A stretch of DNA of 64,000 nucleotides from Hyaloperonospora brassicae. Taxonomy: Eukaryota; Oomycota; Peronosporomycetes; Peronosporales; Peronosporaceae. The notes under the pieces are model-generated. The model made no database searches and had not been told where the DNA came from. It saw only the letters and a program-made list of their open reading frames with translations. The stretch is from NCBI GenBank assembly GCA_947650285.1, contig CANTFL010001154.1, positions 40,724 to 104,723 of the forward strand, read 5' to 3'. Positions 12,421 to 24,999 of the stretch are shown in pieces (position 1 is the stretch's first letter; every line of letters starts with the position of its first letter). The position numbers were made by a program, and so were the translations under genes.

Positions 12421-12960
12421 ATGACTGTTCATCTATCTTGTTTGCATAAAGAATATTTGAAGTGGTCATGGAACGCTGACTGTCAGCGTTTATTTGAAGG
12501 TATCAAACAAAGATTGATCCTTTCGCCCACACCGGAGATTGTAGATCAGGGCAGAACATTCCATGTGGTCTGTGTCACCATACGTTTTGCGATGGGCTGT
12601 GTGGTGATGCAATTTGATACAAATGACTCAGAGCGCGTCATCTGATATCTATCGCGTCAGCTGAAAGCAGCTGAGCGTAATTACCCATTTAATGTCACGG
12701 AACTTCTTGCCATTAAAACTATGCACTTGCAAATTTTCGTGACTATCTCTTCGGAGACAGACCGTTTGTTGCGTATACGAACCATTCATCATTACACACG
12801 ACCTAAAACACTCCACACATTCGCAAAGAATGTCGAAGTAACTGTGTTTGTTTACGGTAATCACCTTTTCGTCGAATATAAGCCGGGACGACTTAATGTC
12901 GTCGCTGATGCGCCTTCGCGCCGAACCGATTTCGAGCCGACTACGCGCGTCAATATTGAG
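12421..12960 (+). pseudogene. Gypsy A RNase H fragment
   Basis: Reads TVHLSCLHKEYLKWSWNADC, then TFHVVCVTIRFAMGCVVMQF near 12.57 kb. Family members have VVCDAS at this place, so the first catalytic Asp is Val here. A stop follows SERVI; the frame continues as YLSRQLKAAERNYPFNVTELL (Glu retained) and ends with LFVEYKPGRLNVVADAPSRR near 12.87-12.92 kb, the usual RNase H boundary of gypsy elements. RNase H removes RNA from the hybrid during reverse transcription; the lost Asp and the stop make this copy dead. Confidence 0.8.
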
Positions 12961-13439
12961 TTCTTGCCCTCTGTTGCGGAGAAATTAGTCAGTGTGCCAT
13001 CGTCTCCTTTTCTCGAAGACGTGCGGAAGGCATGCGCACGAGATACGAACCCCCTCCATTTGATGGATAAACTTGCGAATCCATCCCGAAAATACTTATC
13101 AGGTTTGCTGGCGTTATACTGTTTCTCTTAGGATCGACATACTACTCGCAAAGGGTTGCTGTGCTACACAACAGCTGCAGCCAACATGCTTCGTGTCGTC
13201 GTACCCGATCTTGATGATTTGCGCTTGCGTGTTATGTTTAAATGTAACGATGCGCCGACAGTCGGAAATCGATGACGTCAGAAGACTGAACTCACAGGAA
13301 GTCACGACTTCTACTGTTCCCTCCAGTATTATTGTTAGAGCAAGTACATTTGCTCTTGCAAGGTCTTTCAGTGGTTATAGACTAGCCCTTCATCCTATGC
13401 ACAAAAAAAAACCTCCGCCAGTTCCGGTAGAGTACTCGA

Positions 13440-13965
13440 AGTCCGTTTTCACGGAATTTGCTTCGTGGTGCCTAAAAATATCAAGACTAATGGAATTCTT
13501 GTGTTTGCAATTCGTTATAGCAAGATAGTTCATCTTGCTGCGATTTAAGTCGATCACTGCACAAGGATGTACGCATTTATTTGTGAACACAGTGTTTCGA
13601 CTCCACGGATTACCTTGTTAACTCGTTTCCGACCGTGACTCTCGGGTCACGGCGTAGTTTTGGTAATCCGTGTTCCGCACTTTGGGTACACGGCTGAAGA
13701 TGTCCATCTCTACCCATCCTAAAACGGATGGTCAGACATAACTTGCAAACCGTGTCCTCGAAGAAATACTTCGAGGGTACTTCCCACCCTTTTTCGAGTC
13801 GAAGTGAGTTCTTGCCGATAGTCGTATTCGCCATCAACACCTTTGTGCATGCTTCCACGACGCATACACCGGTTTACGTAAAAATCTTACGCCACCCGCG
13901 TGTTCCCGTTCTTATACAAAGTGACTATGTGGCAGGGGGAGAAAGTGCTTGCTCGACCTAGTGTT
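13440..13965 (+). pseudogene. Gypsy A integrase core fragment
   Basis: Reads NGILVFAIRYSKIVHLAAI near 13.49 kb (family: VFVDRFSKMVHLA, so the first catalytic Asp is lost), then HLFVNTVFRLHGLP, VSDRDSRVT (second Asp retained, 13.63 kb), SVFRTLGTRLKMS, HPKTDGQT, ANRVLEEILRGYF and FLPIVVFAINTFVHASTTHTP (13.81-13.87 kb). The Glu of the usual HPETDGQ block is Lys. Two of the residues around the DDE triad are therefore altered, and stops occur. The family is plain from the order and spacing of these blocks. Confidence 0.85.
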
Positions 13966-14499
13966 ACTGTCTACAGCAAACCTAAATAGACACGCAGTCA
14001 CTAATGTCTGCTGTACTAAACTACTGCCAAAGTACATTGTCCCCTTCGTGTATTGCACCGTGAAGGCATCAAGTACACAATTGAGTTGCGTCGTAGTATG
14101 CGCACGCATCCTACGTTCTATGTTGGTCGTCTCCGCCCGTACTATCAGTACGACGCCTCTTTCGAGAATGAAGATGACCAGGACGCTCAAGCAATTCCAA
14201 CAGATTCTTATGATCACGAGCCAAACGCTCTTGTCGGTTCTCAGCAAATCATTCTCGCGACGAGTCGGCATTTCATCGTCGCGAAGAAGACGAATGTTTC
14301 GTTCGTTCTCAAGCGAGAGAACGCAAAATCCGATCGGTCTTTCTCCCGATCCTTACAAAGACGTCGCATGGTGTTTAGCAAGTCATGCTGACGACTTTAC
14401 TCGTGCTCAATGTCCTCCCTCAACTTGGTTAGGTCGACTTCATAGCGACCGCAAATCTACTGCACGCCCGGCAATTGATTTAGACCTTGTCTTCCTACC

Positions 14500-14706
14500 T
14501 CCACCAGTGCCGATGATGGACTCTCACGGTGGTCAACGCTTTTTGATGGAGCGTATCTTGGATTACTGCGTGAAGAACAGCGAGTGGATGAGGCAATTTG
14601 TCCGCTGGAGGGGTATCCACCTTCGTATGACAGCTCTGAGCCTTGGCCCCAGCTGATGGCTGATGTTGAGGGTCACGTCCGCCAATACGACGAGACTCAG
14701 TAGATC
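14500..14706 (+). pseudogene. Gypsy A chromodomain
   Basis: After a linker with NPTFYVGRLRPYYQYD-like residues (14.1 kb, actual text HPTFYVGRLRPYYQYD), a chromodomain reads HGGQRFLMERILDYCVKN, then QFVRWRG, a one-base frame change, GYPPSYDSSEPWPQLMADV and VRQYDETQ before a stop at 14.70 kb. Chromodomains at the integrase C-terminus steer gypsy elements to particular chromatin. Aromatic residues of the fold (F, W, Y, and the W of EPW) are present. It places gypsy A among chromodomain-bearing gypsy elements. Confidence 0.75.
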
Positions 14707-14714
14707 GGTCCCCA

Positions 14715-16086
14715 ATCGCATCGGTAAGCACGCTATTTTAGCGCTTGTAGACGAATTACAAGTTCTATAATCGCGTACCGCCTCTCAGCCGAGATGCAGG
14801 CCCTTCTCCAAGGCGAACTTAGGGTAGATAATTATATTTTAGCGCGCTGCAAGTTGTCAACGAAACTTGCACAAGAATCACGCACGTGATGCAGGTAATG
14901 CCAGCCTCACGCGAAAAAATTCAGATGATACATTTAATCGATTGATGCTCGATTTTTAAACTTGACACCTACCGCTGTAAGTTTTTGGAGCCACGCTTCA
15001 CGTCCGATATTTGTCACATTATTATCGAGCGCATTCTACGCCGCCACAAGCGAGTTCTTATCACGCTTTTGGTTACCGTTGTACATTCGGTAATTTTGAT
15101 AAGCATCGAGATGTATTTCTTCTTTAGCGCGAAAGTATTTCGCGCTGGAAGTGAAGCCATGAAGCTGACTCGCATCGAGTATTGAATTTGATGGTGATAG
15201 CTTGTGATGTGCGTCAAGCTATTGATGAGTTGTTCGGGCAATCGCCACGGATTTAGCCAATAATGCTTCAGTGGTACCTTCGTCGGTACCACAGTTCCCA
15301 TAATGACGGCGGCTCACGCCATCGTCACCGCGCTTGTGAGAAGACGCACTAGTTGACCGTGGTGATTGTTATTGGACTTACCGCCGAACTTATCATCACT
15401 TCAAAAGAGACTGTGACGCAGGTCGCGAATTTGTTCGTACGGCATCTTCCTTAATGAAGAAAATGGCATTTCAGGTGATCGCGATGCCTCTATAGCTTTT
15501 CCCGAGTCTGACACAGCTGACGAGCCGGGGTAGATGACCCCAACTCGGAGTCATCGTGTGCACGAGGTGTGGTACCACTTGCGCCTGTAAATACGGCTGC
15601 TCCAGTCGTAGAACCAGCAGCAGAAGATGAATCGTCTGCCGCAAAGGCTGATGCAGAAGCAGAATATTTCTCCTATTAGTCACTTCGCGAAGCCATGTTA
15701 ATTATTTGAGGCAAGGCCAGGTATGAACGGATCTAACCAAAGTGAACGAACGAAACCGGATGGGTCGCGGCGGTTCACACAATGCCATGTTTATTGGTAC
15801 GTTCAACGGCATGCACTGCTACATGTGGCAATGTGTAGACAACATACGTCAATCATGTTCAGACTGAATGGAAGCGCTATAAGAGAGCCACCGTGAAAGC
15901 TGAGAAAAGTGGTTGCTGTCTTGGCCTGATGCTTGGAAATCGAGCAATCTCCCATCAGCTGAAAACGATCGTAGAATAAAAGTGTCCGATGTCTGGAATG
16001 TAGAACGTGACCTGGAAACGTACATGACGCTTCTTGCACCTCACGGCATTACTCAGCCGTTTGAAGTTGATGTATTGAGAAAGTAG
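14715..16086 (+). pseudogene. Decayed gag-like ORF downstream of gypsy A
   Basis: Begins with HAILALVDELQVL (14.73 kb), passes through a charged stretch (IIIERILRRHKRVLITLL, 15.02-15.06 kb) and an Ala/Glu-rich linker (AAPVVEPAAEDESSAAKADA near 15.62 kb), and ends with VSDVWNVERDLETYMTLLAP and GITQPFEVDVLRK before a stop at 16086. Stops and frame changes are frequent. The start recalls gag-like proteins carried by some oomycete gypsy elements, but that is memory of a pattern, not a match I can prove. It could be a second ORF of gypsy A or gag of another element. Function not assigned. Confidence 0.4.
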
Positions 16087-16162
16087 GGCCTGTCGTAGAG
16101 ACGTAACTGCGCGAGATGCCTGGTGTTATTTAGACAGTAAACATGTGAAAGCCCTGCGAGTC

Positions 16163-16955
16163 GTCGTTACCACAGCTACTTAATTTTTGCACTTGATAAA
16201 GTTGAGCTTTGTGTCATACAGCAGACTACGAAAAAAGAATGTTCCGAACACGGTCCGCGAATGCTGTAAAACCCGTCGGAAACAAATAAGCCGTGCGTTG
16301 GCGGACAAAGTATATTAGCATAATGCGTTTTTATAGCCACGAATGATGCAAGACAACGCAGACGTGCATTTGTTTCGGCGCACAGCAGCGATTATACACC
16401 AGTTGTTGAGCCAGATAGGTAGACTACACGTGAAAATGTAGCATAATCGAAATGGCGGACGCTAAATGGCCAGGAACCTCAAAGTTTGCGCATTGAGTTC
16501 AAAATTGCGGTCTTGACATTGATAACTTGATCGAGGACTTTCTCCACGTCATCTAAATCGCCGAATTTATGAAGAAGGGCTTATATACAGTTTTGTTCTT
16601 CAGCGTCTAAAGCTCACCATGTAACTTCCTTATTTTGGGTGAACATAACACTAAACAGTAGCATCAGGAGATGTATCGTAATGTTTGGTGCTGTATTGAC
16701 ATTAGTGAAATGCTTCGATTCTAAGCTTCTCGAGGAGAGAATCCAGCGTCATATCAATATTTATAAATGTGTATTTATAAATATCGCATGTATATGTCTC
16801 TGCGACATTCGCTAAAGCCTGTTTTTACAAATATGAATGGGGGTGTTGGTTCTTGCTCCGTCACATACTTAGGGAACAACTCTATAGTCATTTTTTAAAA
16901 TTTTAAAAATACTGCTGGTGCAAAGAGAGAAAAGTCTCAAAAATAACTTGCTCAG
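16163..16955 (-). repeat. Long diverged direct repeat, copy 2 (truncated pogo-like remnant)
   Basis: Matches 7857-8675 in the same orientation over nearly 800 bp, from gttaccacagctact to ggtgcaaagagag. Unlike copy 1 it does not continue into the DDE catalytic region: left of 16163 the text is the 3' end of the gag-like ORF. So this copy is cut off at that edge, by insertion, deletion or a duplication breakpoint. Confidence 0.8.
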
Positions 16956-17057
16956 TACAAGGTAAAAACTAGCTGTTTTTATTTACAGCGAAGGTCACGA
17001 TGATACACACATTGTGTTGGGTACTGCTTTATGTATATTAACTACAAATACGTAATG

Positions 17058-17160
17058 TAACTACTCGCTCGCCACCCATCGTAGCTTCCAGTAGTGATTG
17101 GTGATTAAGTTATTTTACCTAATAACATATCTCGACCAATGAGTGGGGCAAAGCCGTATA
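17058..17160 (+). repeat. Short dispersed repeat, copy 3
   Basis: Reads ctactcgctcgccacccatc and, 60 bp on, gaccaatgagtggggc, in the same order as 31161-31236. It is more diverged (an extra tcgc near the start). Its orientation is opposite to copies 1 and 2. Confidence 0.5.
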
Positions 17161-18430
17161 TATCCTTCGATGGTAACATTATTAAATATTTACTTAGCAT
17201 GGCCAATATAAAGAAATAACATTAGATCCGATTTTATTTCCATTGACCGATACAGATTTTAATAGCACGCTATGGGATTATTTCTCTACACCAACCCCTT
17301 GATGATCAGTCACTTCAGTGACCCATTCAAAACGTTTGTATGACCGAGTCATCACGTTAAAGATCGAAATAGGAAGGATAGAACATGTCAATCGAACCCT
17401 ATAAATTAACGAATACCATCGCATGATGAATTAGTGCATGCCGTGTGCATGCAAAGTTGCGACTACTACTCGTCTAGGCATATGCTTATGGATATCGATG
17501 CGTATTTAGGACATGGCAGCTGGCTATGGTATTTTTATCGGATACCGGGTATACCAAAACAGCCCATTTACTGTCGTAAGTGGAAATAAATCATGTGTAG
17601 CTAGAGCGGCCGCTGCATCAATTGCGGGACCAAGTTATAAGAGCAACAATGCATACGAGCTAAAGGTAACCTGTTCTTGTGGATAATGCTTCATCGGAGT
17701 CAGAGTCGTCTGCTAACAATTAAAGTAAACTTGGGTTTCCGAGGCGATGACTCAAAATTCTTGTCGTGGTGGCGATTGTAGCACTATGAACGAGCAGATG
17801 TTCGGGCCATCTGACTAATTAAACGACTCTTCTTTTGGCTCCAGACGTTCTTACTCATTCGAGCGCAGCCCAAATGACCAGTACGGTGAAAGTGATTCGT
17901 GTAATGATGGGTGGATTCAAATCGAGTTACTGGAATCAAAGCGATTCGATGATTGCGATGATCGCAATGTGTAAAACTACGTCTACATCACGCAGAAGAA
18001 TATACGTCCTAGAATTCTGCGTGTAACTCATTTCAAAACCCTTTATGGGTGCCACTACAGCTGGATGTGAATAAATTATTCAATTGAATATTGAAGAGAC
18101 GTAATATAAGTGAAAATAGGGATTGCACAGAGCACGCCTAAATCAATCATCTCTTACTTAGGAATCATTAATACAACAACAACCGTCATTATATTTGTAA
18201 TATATATAAGATAAGCGTGCATGCAATATTGAATGCATAGGATGTGGAGCCTTGATTAATTTATCAGCTAGAGAAGGCAGTGGCATTCAGAAACGTACTC
18301 GAAAAAGTGCGAAAAAAAATTAAGCCAGCCGCCTGAAAAAATAAGTTCGACCTGTATATAATTGGCTTAATGTTGTCAGACATTTGTTGACCACTTTATT
18401 CGGTCCTAGGGAGGACTACCTCTTAACTCA
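17161..18430. other. AT-rich gene-free stretch
   Basis: Only short frames, none with a known domain (63 codons at 17.84-18.03 kb is the longest). No RNA gene or clear repeat seen. Confidence 0.4.
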
Positions 18431-18700
18431 GCCGTGTCGACGCGCTCAAAAGTCTTTTGATATGTAAAACGACTGGTCGAAGACGCGTCTCGACCAGAAA
18501 AAATAACTAAAATGCGCGTTTTGCAATAGTAATATGGAACGTAGCGACTGATTACGCGCCACTATTAGATCCGTGACGCGTGACGTAGCGATTACTGGAG
18601 AGACAACGAAACAGTCAGTGATGATCGATCTTTTAATAGATACAACACGCCTACTCGATCCGTAAATGCGATATGTCAATTAATCATGAATTATGAGATA
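18430..18700. repeat. Possible solo LTR relic, copy 1
   Basis: Contains ggaacgtagcgactgattac at 18.54 kb, which matches gggacgtagcgactattacg at 23.45 kb with small differences, flanked on the left in both by a ctcgaccag/ctcaaccag block and tttgcaat. The short self-complementary text (gtagcg...cgc) recalls the start of the copia B LTR at 40.31 kb. Ends were not determined. Confidence 0.35.
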
Positions 18701-18758
18701 AAATAGAATTAAATTGGAAATTGGGTATTGCCAATTTTGTCCTGAATGAGGTTCACTT

Positions 18759-21700
18759 TTGATCTTATTATCAAGTGCTCACCTTACGTTGCTGAAGAGT
18801 AAGACCTTGAATCCTACTTTTACAGGTGGTGGCGTCCACTTCACTTTAACGCTGGACGCCTCTTTGAAAATTTGCGGTTGCATCGACAAGTTGTACGGAA
18901 CGGACCTTCACGAATGCAAGTTTGATTTGAATGTGCTGCAATAGTTCGATCAATGAGAAGTAACAAGTGCTGAGGTCAAGCTGGAGCACTACACCAACGA
19001 GATGGCTAGGAGAAACGTTTAAAAGGAAGTCGCGCAGAGCGCTAATAATATTCTTTGTCGCGATGGAATATTACCAGCCGCCATTGGTATATTTGTTAAT
19101 TGGGACGCTATAATGCGTAGTAAAGATCATAAGAGTTTTCCAAAAGAAATCACTGGAAAGTATCTCATTTCTTCGTCGACACTTTTTCACGACGAAGATA
19201 GGCGTAGGTGAGAACTCTTTAATCAACATTACAAAATTAATGTATGATGAAGGATCTCAATGCAGCTAACACTCTAGATAGCTAGTACGACTTGGTTATC
19301 ACGCTTCTTAATTTCCTGAGCAAGTCGTACCATCACGGAATCGGAGTAGCATGACGACTCATTTTCGCAAATGTTTGTGAGGTTCGGATACTCATAAAGA
19401 TGTGACGCGCAATTATAAATTGAAAGGACCTACAATTCTGCGCATGTTAAAGGTCTAGCGTTCATGACAAGCATTCGTATCAATAGCAATGGAGGGCGAT
19501 AAGCGCGGAAGGCAAAAGTGTGTCACAAAACTGAAGCCAAAGTTCATTAAATTGGCATGTTTCAGGTGCGAAAATAATAAAGCGGAGTGATGGAAACGCT
19601 ACGAAAATGCGTCGCGCAGGTTGAAGATAAATCCGGATAATACCAGTTTTTTAATAGTAAAAGAAAAAGCAAAAAAGAAGTATGACTTGTTGACTCGTTA
19701 TCGACGCAGCACACGACGTTCACAATAGATCAGATAAAGAACTTTGAGCCATTTTTTCGATTGGATAGGCATCTTGCCGACAATGTCGTAATGCAAGCGG
19801 TGGTAACCGGGTACATTTCCATGTCAATAGAGACTGAGCTTGGATTAAAGAGGGGTGTCCTTTCTAACCTATGGCTCATTCAAAAAAACACGCAGCCTAT
19901 TTTTTACTAATAGCTCTACGAAGGGCATTAGCCCCATTTCAAAATAATGAGAGACGAGTGATATATGCTATCAAATTTGGTGAAGCGGCGGTTGGATGCG
20001 AGCATAAAAAATTGATATTGAAGTTGTGCATGAATTTTATCATACCAGACAAGTCAGATGTGTCAAGCTCAAAAGGCTGCAATAGATATTGACTCTGTCA
20101 TCTTAGAATTCGTCGTATTGACCATAATATACTTAAAGACGTCTTCAACAAGGTACACGCGGTCGGCATGGATGTTTCACCGTTGTAGAATTCGGTAATG
20201 GTTGATGGATGCGGTCTTATAAATTTATAGCCAGTAAGATGTATGCCAATGTCAACAATTTGTAAAAATAAGCTACCAGATGACAATCTTAGCGACTTTT
20301 AAGGACCTATGGTAAAAAAATTCCTCCTTTTTTCGTTACAACTTTTCCTACTTGTGTAAGTGTTTTCTCTCAAAACAAGTCGAAATTGGCTTCAAAGTTT
20401 GCCGATATTATCGCATTAGCTACGACAAAGACCTAAACCGCGTCACGGCACTTTGCAGAGACATATGCGATTATTACAAATCGCATAAGAAAACCAAGAT
20501 GTGCTGAGATCCTGGTTCCGCTCATACGTTCACGCTACGCTTCACACCTTAAGTCAGAGAATTAGCACAACGGATAAAAAAAGATGGTGGAACGCGCTCA
20601 TGGCATAATATGAAATGCTGGGCCTATTTTAATGTAATGAACAGAAACAGTCCTATCATCTGTATTCTGCCGCAACTAATTTCATACATACGTCATCAAT
20701 TAAAGATACCTCTCCATAACAATCCTGTACCGGACAAAAATGACTGTTCCTGTGAGACTTTAGTGTACCGCTGACACGCGAATGTGACAGTCTCGCAGCA
20801 AAAAAGCACCAATTCTGCGTGCGAGCGGTGCGGTGAAAGACGACGCTTTAATCACTTGTACAGGTCACCAGGTGTAGTTCGTTCCCGACTGGATATATTG
20901 AGATGCCCTCAGTTGAGGACTACCGGATTTTCGCTCTACAAGCCATAAACGGGTCCATCTATTGGGATACCGATTTGCCGCTCGACAAGTCTTAATGTGC
21001 GCTGGTAGCGAGTGATTACACTCTGGGACGACTTAATTTCTAATGCAAATAGTCGAAACCTCTAGAACCTATGCCTCTATAGATTCGACGTCTGACCTTA
21101 TCTAACTCGCTTAGGGATGTCTAGTAAAGTGGGCGCGTATCTTGGATTCAACGCATTCTGCTATGTACGCTAAGAATGGGTACAAAAGAGGACTACAAAG
21201 CAATTGTCTATAAGAAATGAAGTTTCGTACTGGTGAGCCGCGACGCGATTTCATAAAAACTTCTTTGACGATGAGAGCCATAGTAAAGCAGTATTAGCAG
21301 TAGTGGAAGTTTAATTGTATCCAACGAATCAGGAATTGCCTTCCGAATGGAACAAGAATGAAGACAATACACTGCGCAAGATAAAGATGCAGATCCAGGA
21401 AGTAGGCAGCATTCATAATTTATTTTGTTTCAGCTAGCGGGGATAATATTGAGTCCCAGTCAGAAAAGTCGACAAATATTGCTACAAGGTATGTCAGAGA
21501 TCTCGAAAGACAAAGAATATATTGAAGGGGGTCTTACTTCTGTATTTAATGAGAGAAGTTCGACAGCTTTTGAGTTTGAAATGGATCTCAGCAACGCGAT
21601 CAAGGAGAAGGATGCATTCAATATAGAAGTCGACTCCCTTCGTAAGAAAAATTCTGGGTAGTTGGTTCACAAACTAATGCGTAAAAACCAAATCGGCTGC

Positions 21701-22320
21701 TGACGGGTGTTTCGGATCGACGAGACCCAAGTAAGCGAGAAAAAAAAGTTTAAGTTCATCTTCAGCCAGAAGGTACTTTCAGTAGTGCGGCATTTACGAC
21801 GCAGAAACATTTGCGCGAGTCGACAAGTCACTTCGATCAGGTTTGTGCTCAGTGTAGCTGCTGTGAAAATCTTTGTATTGCACCAAAACGGTTGAAATAC
21901 CGCTTTCCTGAACAGCGCATTAAATGAAGATTTCTGCAAGACAAACCCAGTCGTCTTCAACGACTAATATGGGAGTGACATGTTTGAAAACTGCAGCGGT
22001 CATGGAAGAAATGGAGAAACCGCCGTGGTTATAAAAATATTTTTTAACGAGCTCATGCTACACGTCTAGTGCAAGAGTGCAAGTCGAATTACTTTTCTAG
22101 ATCGAGCACAATTACTAGTATCAGATCCTTGCGTAACTCGACGTTGATGATCTTTTGGTCGTCAGAAGTTGCAACAAGATGCATCGTTAATCGAAGTGTA
22201 CACTGAGACAGCGGTTATAAATGCCAACACGGATCAGCTCAGTTTTTTTCCGATAAAAATAGACCTGGACTGATTCGCAGCAAAGTTTTCCATACGGTAG
22301 GCTACATTGGCTAAGCTATT
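18759..22320 (+). pseudogene. Unassigned decayed coding-like tracts
   Basis: Several plus-strand segments look like protein but belong to no family I recognise: GGGVHFTLTLDASLKICGCI (18.83 kb); AEVKLEHYTNEMARRNV, a stop, then VAQSANNILCRDGILPAAIG (18.96-19.21 kb, one stop in 84 codons); TIDQIKNFEPFFRLDRHLAD and GYISMSIETELGLKRGVLSN (19.72-19.88 kb); and a charged, coiled-coil-like piece (EIEV-type, DLSNAIKEKDAFNIEVDSL, 21.59-21.64 kb). Frames differ between pieces. They may be one long decayed ORF of a mobile element or a dead gene. No catalytic motif was seen. The 20.3-21.4 kb part is unreadable. Confidence 0.3.
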
Positions 22321-23390
22321 TTAAAAAGATCGACTTGATTACCAGCACGTCGCTCAAGTAGCCGTAGTACTATAGAACAAAGATGAACAAGGCTATATGC
22401 GAATGCTGTTTAAAGTATAGAAACGAGTTGCGATGCAACGTACCCTACCTATATTTAATTGTCTTTATCATAGACCTTATGGCAGTTACTCATTGCGTTA
22501 TTGTAGATGCTGTAAGAATTGTCTGTCATTATTCCGCCCGCCGTGTCTGATACACACTGAAAGCACCAAAGTGGGTCGTTCGTATATGTATGGCACAAAG
22601 ACACATGAATAGGAGTATTATTGAAGTAGGGACAATATCCTGCGAGACCATTTGGATAAAAAAACTAAGTTAGTCACATTTAGGCAAGACAAAGTAAAGG
22701 GTGCTGTACGTCTATGATGGATGAATGACGCATCAGATAAATGAGCAAGACGCAACATTCCTTGATGCTATCGTCAACGTACGCAACTTTAATGGCGATA
22801 CCACAAGCTTCGAAGGCAGCGGTATGTCCAAATATGTTCTAAGTTAAGCTTGTTTTGATGCAAATCAGTAATGTTATTAAGACCGATGAGGACAACCAAG
22901 AACCAATCGCACTAGCAAATATTTTGTTGGCTCTAAGTTGTCATAAACGGGATCCTTACGGTTCGACAACGCTGCTGCCATGTTATGGTAATTATTCTGG
23001 GTGATTTTTGCTGTCACACTTAGTTTTAGAAGGTTCTTAGCCGCTAAGCGAAGAACAGAGCAATGTCCTCTTCTAGGTTTCTAAACCCATCGACAAGGCC
23101 CCCATTGGGAGTTCGCGTCTAGTGCGCCTTACTTATAAATTCATTAGCACATTATCCCAGGTTTCTCCATAAGGCAATGAAGTACTAAGGATTAAACTTT
23201 ATCCACACTCGCGGTCAAGTTGTACTGGAATAGAAGTTGATAAGAGGTAACGCTGAATTAGTGATTACCCAATAAGTTGGACACCGACATCATGACCAAT
23301 TTAGTCACCACCATGCACTTACGACATCCAAGTAAAATGTAGGGTATTGGAGCCCCAACTTCCGCTCACTTAAGCGTGTTGTTTCCATGA
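22321..23390. other. AT-rich gene-free stretch
   Basis: No frame worth reporting, no RNA gene or repeat seen. Confidence 0.4.
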
Positions 23391-23640
23391 ATGCATCTCA
23401 ACCAGAATGATGCGACCATCACGTGCGCTGAGACAATTTGCAATGTGGGACGTAGCGACTATTACGCGCTACTTAATCGCTAGCAATACTCGATGTGTCG
23501 ATTGATAACGCGCGCCTTTATGGTGTGTTACCCGCGATGTGCTATTTGCTAAAGTAACGATGAAGAGTTTATCAAAGGCAGGTTTAGCAATAGCGGTTGC
23601 CAACTAAGGACCGAATGATGTTCACTTTATATTTTCTTCG
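23390..23640. repeat. Possible solo LTR relic, copy 2
   Basis: Shares ctcaaccag, tttgcaatgtgg and gacgtagcgactattacgcg with 18.49-18.57 kb. The inner text gtagcgactattacgcgctac is almost self-complementary. It may be the LTR lying before the gag-like frame that starts near 23.68 kb. Confidence 0.35.
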
Positions 23641-23683
23641 GTAAATACTAATTCTAATAAATAATAAACAGTCCACTCTTTCT

Positions 23684-24500
23684 TTGAGCCCCACAAGTTT
23701 GCAATTAATAAATAACCACGGCTTTGGGCCTAATAGAGGTGGAAATTATGTGTCGCAAGGATTAGACGTATTTAACGCACGTCTCGAGCGCGTTTCCCAG
23801 TACAAGACGACACTTGTAGCGCAGGTTCAAGACCAAATGGCGTCGGCGGTTCACACGCGCTTGAAGTATTTGTTCGACGCTAGTCTAAAGCCTTCGCCGG
23901 TCAAGTTATACAGATAGTCTTATTCCAAGAAAGAGGGAGAAATTTTAACCTTATTGATTCGCGAGGTAGTGCTAGACCAAAAGTCGTACATGGTACGAGC
24001 CAAGTATCAGAAGAATGCGGTAAAAATTTACAGACTTACTGGTAGGTTTAGGGGGTAGAAAATAAATTGAAGTGCTTACATCAATTACTCTTTCCTTACA
24101 TGGGAAAGCTGAAGTTTTAGATTATCCGCACGTTCTTACAGCCTTTTCAGAAATATCGCGTAGGATCACGTTTCCAATCTGCCTGTCAGGGACAAAATGA
24201 GTAGTCGGATAATATCAAAGCGTTAGATACACTCATTACCGCTATGCAGAATCAATCTCTCCCTGTCGTCCATCTGACGGTGCTCATGGAAGTCCTTCTC
24301 CCTGGATCCGAAAGAGCTGAATTCTTCCGTTCCCACCGCACTATTTTGGACGGGGCTGTCGACACCGCACACAATGGTAATACAGCTTTAAGCTTGCTAA
24401 GATTATCTGGAACGGGTTTACCCAAGCCCTACCCGAGCAGACTACATACGCTTTTAGCGTCCTCTAGACATGAGAATATGGATCTTTGCAATGCTTAAGA
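23684..24500 (+). pseudogene. Gag-like frames upstream of gypsy B
   Basis: Two open pieces on the plus strand, 23684-23917 (RGGNYVSQGLDVFNARLERV, then MASAVHTRLKYLFDASLKPS) and 24244-24498 (VDTAHNGNTALSLLRLSGTG). Their position, before a protease, RT and RNase H in the same direction, suggests they are gag of gypsy B. I see no zinc knuckle or capsid motif, so this rests on place alone. Confidence 0.3.
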
Positions 24501-24999
24501 TGGTTAGAATGATGCCGAGGTCTATTTTTTGATCGACGGTGTGATGTCATCGTTTCTATATGCGCGGAAGCACGAATCAGTTACGCCCCAAACTCCCCTT
24601 GCACAAGCAGCTCCAGGATCACATGGTTTAAATCCCAGCCAACAGCCAAATCTCTGGTAAGGCACAGGAAAAAGTAAGATTTCAGTAGGCGAGGGATTCC
24701 TTGCCGGGGATGAACTAGGTTCTCTAAATACTCAGGGAGGTGGAGGTGAACAGGAAATTACCCCTTAAAATTCTGTGCTGTACAACACGGAGCGTGTTTA
24801 TAAGCCGAGGTTGGGTGTAATCACAACAACTGTAAAAGGGGTGTAAACGATTCAAATATACATAGGAATACCACGTAATTCTTCTAGTTTTCTTTCCGTG
24901 GAAGGGATTCAGTCGTATGGTAAAGCGGTCAAAGCGCGAGAAAGTAGGACTGTCACCGTTCATATGGCGACATGAGCGTGTGTCATGCCGCCAAAGGTT

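Larger units (their letters stand above)
9240..14706 (+). mobile_element. Gypsy A: near full-length decayed Ty3/gypsy chromovirus-type element
   Basis: Plus-strand translation shows all gypsy modules in order: gag (9.58-10.1 kb), retropepsin (10.4-10.75), RT (11.56-12.42), RNase H (12.43-12.95), integrase (13.44-13.96) and a C-terminal chromodomain (14.5-14.7). The order protease-RT-RNase H-integrase separates gypsy from copia. Stops and frameshifts interrupt every module, and several catalytic positions are altered (see module entries). LTRs and primer-binding site were not found, so the true ends are open. It is flanked by two diverged copies of the pogo-like sequence. Many residues still match the family in spite of the breaks, so decay is mainly by point changes and small indels. 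Confidence 0.85.
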
